The notes beneath the pieces were generated by a model that saw nothing but the letters and a program-made list of their open reading frames with translations, was not told the DNA's origin and did no database searches. From Rhodanobacteraceae bacterium (GTDB lineage Bacteria; Pseudomonadota; Gammaproteobacteria; Xanthomonadales; Rhodanobacteraceae), in contig JAICJG010000008.1 of the NCBI GenBank assembly GCA_025928585.1, forward strand, positions 1 to 45,796: a DNA stretch of 45,796 nt, given 5' to 3'. Position 1 is the stretch's first letter. Each line of letters starts with the position of its first letter. Both the position numbers and the translations under genes were made by a program. Below are positions 38,514-45,796 of this stretch, one piece after another.

Positions 38514-41327
38514 ATGGGGTTTGAAGTATCGCGGACGCGACGCGTCGGCCGCTGGATCGTGCCGGGATTGCTGGCGGCGGCGCTCGCCGCGTGCGGGGGC
38601 GGCGGCAATGGCAATGTCCGAACCGTCTCCGCTACGCCGCCGCCATCGCCGCCTCCGACTGCCACTGCCACCGACCAGCCGCCGGCGGACGCGCACCTGT
38701 CGATCACCAATACCTACGCCGCGCACGATGCGGGCTACACCGGCGCGGGCGTCACCATCGGCATGGTGGACAGCGGCATCATGCGCAGCAATCCGACGGT
38801 GGCGGGAAGGGTGAAGGCGGAACTCATCTACATCGATTCGAGTGCGAACAACACCAGCGTCGACGACGTGGTGGGGCACGGCACCTGGACCTCGGAAATC
38901 GCCGCAGGTACCCCGTTCGCCGATTTCCCGGGCGGAATCGCCCCCGGTGCCGAACTCGTTTCCGCACGGATCATCTCCGACAAGGCGCCCGATGATCATG
39001 GCCAGCCGCCGAGCGTGGTCACGAACCAGGACGCGGAGTACTTCGGCCAGGTGAACAGCGACCTGATCAAGCAAGGCGTCACGGTGATGAACAACTCGTG
39101 GGGCGGCATCACCTGGGACACCAGCGATGCCAGCGTGAACCAGGCGTTCGACGCTGCCTACAGCCCGTTCGTCAACCAGCACGGCGGGCTCGTGGTGTTC
39201 GCCGCGGGCAACGATTCCGGTCCGAACCCCAGCACCATCGCCGCACTGCCGAACGTCGCCCCCGACGTCGAGAGAGGCTGGCTGGTCGTGGTCGCGGTCG
39301 ACAGCAACCATCCCACCCAACTCGACAGCTATTCCAACAAGTGCGGCAGCGCGATGGATTACTGCCTCGCCGCTCCGGGCGACGTGATCGTGCTCGACAA
39401 GGACACCACCGCCGGTACCACCGATCCGAAATACTGGGTGGTTTCCGGCACCTCGCTGGCTGCGCCCCAGGTGTCCGGAGCGGCGGCGCTGGTCTGGCAG
39501 GCGTTCCCGTATTTCACCAACGACCTGGTGCGACAGACGATCCTCGGCACCGCCGATCCGCTCGGCGGTTCGCAACCGAATGCGACGTTCGGCTATGGCG
39601 AACTCGATGTCGGCAGGGCGGTGCAGGGGCCGGCGCAGTTCGACTGGGGCGATGTGTCGGTGTCGTTCGACGGACTCGCCTCGACCTGGAGCAACGACAT
39701 CAGCGGCGCGGGCGGCCTCGTCAAGAACGGCAGCGGCACGCTGGTCCTCGCCGGCAACGACACCTATACCGGCGGCACCCGGGTGCTCGGCGGATCGTTG
39801 CAGGCAGCGAACGCGCTGCCGGGCAGCGTGACCGTCGGACAGGGCGGCACGCTCGACAAGGTGCCGGGCGTCGCGGACCAGCTCGACAACTCGGGTACCG
39901 TCGTCGTTGCCGGAGGCGACACCAAGGTCGGCGGCGATTACACCCAGACCGGCACGGGCACGCTTTCGGTCAGCCTGGGCTCGAAACTCGACGTGGCGGG
40001 CAATGCCCAGCTTGCGGGCGCCCTGAACATTCTCGGCAAGGATTCGGGCTACGTCACCAACACCCATCAGGACGTGCTGGACGCGAGCGCCGTCAATGGG
40101 ACCTTTGCGCAGCTCACGTTTTCACCGGGCGTGTTCCTGAGCACCACCGTCCAGTACACGACCAACACCGTATGGCTGGACACCACCAGCCTCAGCATCA
40201 CGCAGGCAGCCGCGACAATGGGCATCGTTTCCCCGGCTACGGCCAGCGCCGCGGTGCGTGTACAGAGCGGCTTCACCAGCCTCGATTCGAAGATCGGCGC
40301 CGGCGCGACGCCCGTGCCGGGCGTGCTCGAGGGCGCGAGCGCCATCCAGCATGCAGCCACCGTGGCATCGGCACGCGCAACCTTGCAGAGCCTCTCGGGG
40401 CAATTGCACGCGGCGAGCGCCGCGATGCTGTTCGACAGCATCGACGCGACCGGTCGCGCGGTGTCCGCGCGCATGGACCAGCTGCGGGATGGCAGCGTCC
40501 AAGCCGGCGTGTGGTACGGCAGCGCCGACTGGCAGGGCGAGCTGCAGCGCGCGGGCTACGCCGGCGCGACCTTCCGCAGCGACGGCGGGATCTCCGGTGC
40601 CGACTACCGGGTCGGCACCCGTGCGCTGCTCGGCTACGCGGCCGGCGAGAGCCGTGGGTACGGCCAGCTCGACGCGTCGTGGGACCACAGCCGCAGCCGG
40701 GTCGATCATGTGATGGTCTATGGCGGAATGTTCAACGGTCCGTGGTACGCCGCGATCCGCGCCGGCGGAGGCTGGTTCCACCAGGACATGCAACGCCTGC
40801 TGCTGCTGGGAGGTCTGGCCGCGCCGGTCGGCAGCCAGGTTTCCGGCGGCTACCTCGCGGGTGCGCTCGAAGGCGGCCATGAGTTCCGCGTGGGGGCAAT
40901 GCGGATCACGCCATTCGCGGACCTGCGCTACCAGCGCCTCGCCCAGGGATCGTTTGCCGAGCAGGGCGGCTTCGGCTTCGGACTGATGGCCAACGGCCGC
41001 ACCGTCGGACGCCTGCAGGCCGGATTCGGGGTGCACGCGCAGAGCGACTGGCAGCTCGCCAACGGAATGTGGATGCGGTTCGACGGTGGGCTCGCGTGGC
41101 GGCACGCGTTGCATCAATACGGCGCCGCGTTCGATGCGAGTTTCACCGCGTTCGACAACTGGATGCCGGTCGACGGCGTCGGCTTGTCGCGCGATGAATC
41201 GGAGACGCGTGCGGGTCTTTCGCTGTGGCCGGCCCGGCGCTTCGGCTTGCGGCTCGGGCTCGATCACCAGCAGGGCCAGCGGCAGCGAGCCGACAGCGTG
41301 ATGCTGCAAGGCGCGTTGAAGTTTTGA
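38514..41327 (+). CDS. S8 (subtilisin-like) lipoprotein-type autotransporter
   Basis: LLAAALAAC lipobox; triad IGMVDSG / GHGTWTSEIAAG / SGTSLAAPQVSG; PATR-like GGLVKNGSGTLVLAGNDTYTGGT; C-terminal beta-barrel ending ..LKF. Confidence 0.93.
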   Translation: MGFEVSRTRRVGRWIVPGLLAAALAACGGGGNGNVRTVSATPPPSPPPTATATDQPPADAHLSITNTYAAHDAGYTGAGVTIGMVDSGIMRSNPTVAGRVKAELIYIDSSANNTSVDDVVGHGTWTSEIAAGTPFADFPGGIAPGAELVSARIISDKAPDDHGQPPSVVTNQDAEYFGQVNSDLIKQGVTVMNNSWGGITWDTSDASVNQAFDAAYSPFVNQHGGLVVFAAGNDSGPNPSTIAALPNVAPDVERGWLVVVAVDSNHPTQLDSYSNKCGSAMDYCLAAPGDVIVLDKDTTAGTTDPKYWVVSGTSLAAPQVSGAAALVWQAFPYFTNDLVRQTILGTADPLGGSQPNATFGYGELDVGRAVQGPAQFDWGDVSVSFDGLASTWSNDISGAGGLVKNGSGTLVLAGNDTYTGGTRVLGGSLQAANALPGSVTVGQGGTLDKVPGVADQLDNSGTVVVAGGDTKVGGDYTQTGTGTLSVSLGSKLDVAGNAQLAGALNILGKDSGYVTNTHQDVLDASAVNGTFAQLTFSPGVFLSTTVQYTTNTVWLDTTSLSITQAAATMGIVSPATASAAVRVQSGFTSLDSKIGAGATPVPGVLEGASAIQHAATVASARATLQSLSGQLHAASAAMLFDSIDATGRAVSARMDQLRDGSVQAGVWYGSADWQGELQRAGYAGATFRSDGGISGADYRVGTRALLGYAAGESRGYGQLDASWDHSRSRVDHVMVYGGMFNGPWYAAIRAGGGWFHQDMQRLLLLGGLAAPVGSQVSGGYLAGALEGGHEFRVGAMRITPFADLRYQRLAQGSFAEQGGFGFGLMANGRTVGRLQAGFGVHAQSDWQLANGMWMRFDGGLAWRHALHQYGAAFDASFTAFDNWMPVDGVGLSRDESETRAGLSLWPARRFGLRLGLDHQQGQRQRADSVMLQGALKF

Positions 41328-41435
41328 TGGGCCAAAATGAACACGGCGCCCGTCGGCGCCCAAAGCGGTACGTTGCGCGTTCCACCACGAAAATGCAATA
41401 GGCGCGCAGCGCCGATCATGCGCTAAGATCGGGGC

Positions 41436-41945
41436 ATGCAATCGGTACTCGTTCGCCACCCGCCGGCTTCCCATGCGTGCTCGCTCGCGGCAAGATTCCT
41501 GCCCAACCGTTTCGATTGGTTGATGGGTCTGTATGCGGAGAATCACCACCGCCTGGCGCGCTTGTTCGCGCCCGAACGGCTGGCGGTCGGCGAATACGCG
41601 TCGTCGGTCGATGACGGGCTCGACGTGCGCCTCAGCGTGCAGGAGCGCCACCCCTACACCCTCGAACTGGGTCTCAGTTACGCCGTCCTCGACGCGACCA
41701 CCGGGAACCCCTCGCCGTCCGCACAGTTGCGCACCTACATCGATGCGGGAATGACCGAAGCGCTGCATTGCGAGCCCGGGCGCGACCTGTGGCAGGTGCT
41801 CGGTCCGCTCGCACCTGCCCGCAACGTGATGCTGCACCGCCTGCGCATGAATGGTTTTCTCAACCGCTGGCTGGAATACCTGGCCGAGCAGGGGCATTCG
41901 CTCGCCACCCTGGAACGCGTCGCACCAGCGATCGTCGGCGCGTAA
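41436..41945 (+). CDS. DUF1249 (YqiB-like) family protein
   Basis: RFDWLMGLYAENHHRLARLF..SVQERHPYTLELGLSY.. Confidence 0.8.
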   Translation: MQSVLVRHPPASHACSLAARFLPNRFDWLMGLYAENHHRLARLFAPERLAVGEYASSVDDGLDVRLSVQERHPYTLELGLSYAVLDATTGNPSPSAQLRTYIDAGMTEALHCEPGRDLWQVLGPLAPARNVMLHRLRMNGFLNRWLEYLAEQGHSLATLERVAPAIVGA

Positions 41946-42194
41946 GCGCGAAGGCATTCCCGTTGCGGTGCAGCTGCCGGCAGGCCCGGGCGGTGCGTCG
42001 GCGGGGAGCTCGGGGATTGGGGATATCGGCAAACACGTTTTGTGCACAGATGACCCATTACAAGGGCTGGCGGTCGGTGCAGCCCGGCGTCGAGGCGGGA
42101 AATCAGGACATCGGGGCCACGCTGCCGGGCGGCGCGCGTCTGCAGGCTGCTGCACCGCCTGCACGGAACCAGATCAACATCAGGGAGAACGGCA

Positions 42195-45125
<2,931 letters not shown>

Positions 45126-45280
45126 GGCTGCGGCCGACGGGGTGCAAGGGCGGACGGGGTCCACTGGATCGGCAGAGGGACCCGTTCCGTCCGCGCCTGT
45201 GAACCGCCGATGCACGGGCGCCGCAGCGGCGGCGCCGTCGCGCTTCCGGGCGGGCGCTGAAGATTCCATGGCACGGACAT

Positions 45281-45304
45281 GAAAAACCCCGCGAAGTGCG
45301 GGGT
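45281..45304 (-). terminator. Candidate Rho-independent terminator for the minus-strand tRNA cluster
   Basis: ACCCCGC-acttc-GCGGGGTTTTTC on the minus strand. Confidence 0.7.
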
Positions 45305-45344
45305 CTGCGGTTGCATCCGGGCAGGAGGAAAACGAAACCAGAAT

Positions 45345-45421
45345 TGGCGGAGCGGACGGGACTCGAACCCGCGACCTCCGGCGTGACAGGCCAGCATTCT
45401 AACCAGCTGAACTACCGCTCC
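45345..45421 (-). tRNA. tRNA-Asp (anticodon GTC)
   Basis: GGAGCGGTAGTTCAGCTGGTTAGAATGCTGGCCTGTCACGCCGGAGGTCGCGGGTTCGAGTCCCGTCCGCTCCGCCA on the minus strand. Confidence 0.97.
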
Positions 45422-45658
45422 GCATTGTTTCGATTCTGCGCTCAACCATCCCTGGAACGTTCTCCGGTCGGCATCCTGCCTCACGCTTCGCGTTCGCATT
45501 ACCCGAATCCAGCGCAGCGTGATCCGGGGAATGTCCCGGACTGCGGCGCTGTGCGCCTGCCTCCCGGGCTACGTGCCAACGAGTTTCCTTTCCACGCTCG
45601 GCAACATTCACCAAGCTGTCCATTGTACTTGCATCACTGCATGCCATGCCAACAGCCA

Positions 45659-45734
45659 TGGCGTCCCCACGGGGATTCGAACCCCGGTCGCCACCGTGAA
45701 AGGGTGGTGTCCTAGGCCTCTAGACGATGGGGAC
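45659..45734 (-). tRNA. tRNA-Glu (anticodon TTC)
   Basis: GTCCCCATCGTCTAGAGGCCTAGGACACCACCCTTTCACGGTGGCGACCGGGGTTCGAATCCCCGTGGGGACGCCA on the minus strand. Confidence 0.97.
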
Positions 45735-45746
45735 AGCGTGGGGATT

Positions 45747-45796
45747 TGGTGGAGCCAGCCGGGATCGAACCGGCGACCTCTACAATGCCATTGTAG
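45747..45796 (-). tRNA. tRNA-Ala (anticodon GGC), truncated by the window edge
   Basis: Minus strand CTACAATGGCATTGTAGAGGTCGCCGGTTCGATCCCGGCTGGCTCCACCA: anticodon arm, T arm and CCA end present. Confidence 0.9.

Noticed and set aside
40122-42164. 680-aa minus-strand ORF across the autotransporter and DUF1249 gene
   Set aside because: Antisense to two supported CDSs; no domain recognised

Overview
GC-rich chromosomal window, probably from a gammaproteobacterium of the Xanthomonadales / Rhodanobacteraceae type (inferred from gene content and order, not from any search). It is mostly housekeeping and metabolic operons. From left to right: an imperfect intergenic repeat array; mltG-tmk-holB-(PIG-L deacetylase)-pilZ; tRNA-Pro(CGG, minus); hisS overlapping an aromatic/histidine ammonia-lyase-like gene; a TrpR-superfamily regulator followed by hisGDCBHAFI(E), with a TrpR-operator-like palindrome upstream; a minus-strand operon mtnB-mtnD / PH-domain protein-mtnC-C13 (legumain-like) peptidase-nucleotidyltransferase-NahK-like kinase; a HiPIP gene; a structured 0.56 kb intergenic region; tandem APC permeases; an EF-P paralog (YeiP/EfpL); a leucine/isoleucine degradation set (SDR, HMG-CoA lyase, MCC alpha, a cupin, enoyl-CoA hydratase, MCC beta, thiolase) split by a plus-strand cupredoxin-FTR1-exported protein iron locus with a Fur-box-like site; two lipoprotein-type S8 autotransporters flanking a DUF1249 gene, one carrying 35 consecutive prolines; and a minus-strand tRNA Asp-Glu-Ala cluster at the right edge. 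No phage, IS element, CRISPR array or recognised defence system was seen. The observations most worth follow-up are the histidine locus (hisS-lyase coupling, enlarged lyase, TrpR-like operator), the C13 peptidase embedded in the methionine-salvage operon, the S8 autotransporter with 35 prolines and changed catalytic-motif residues, and the compact iron-uptake locus.
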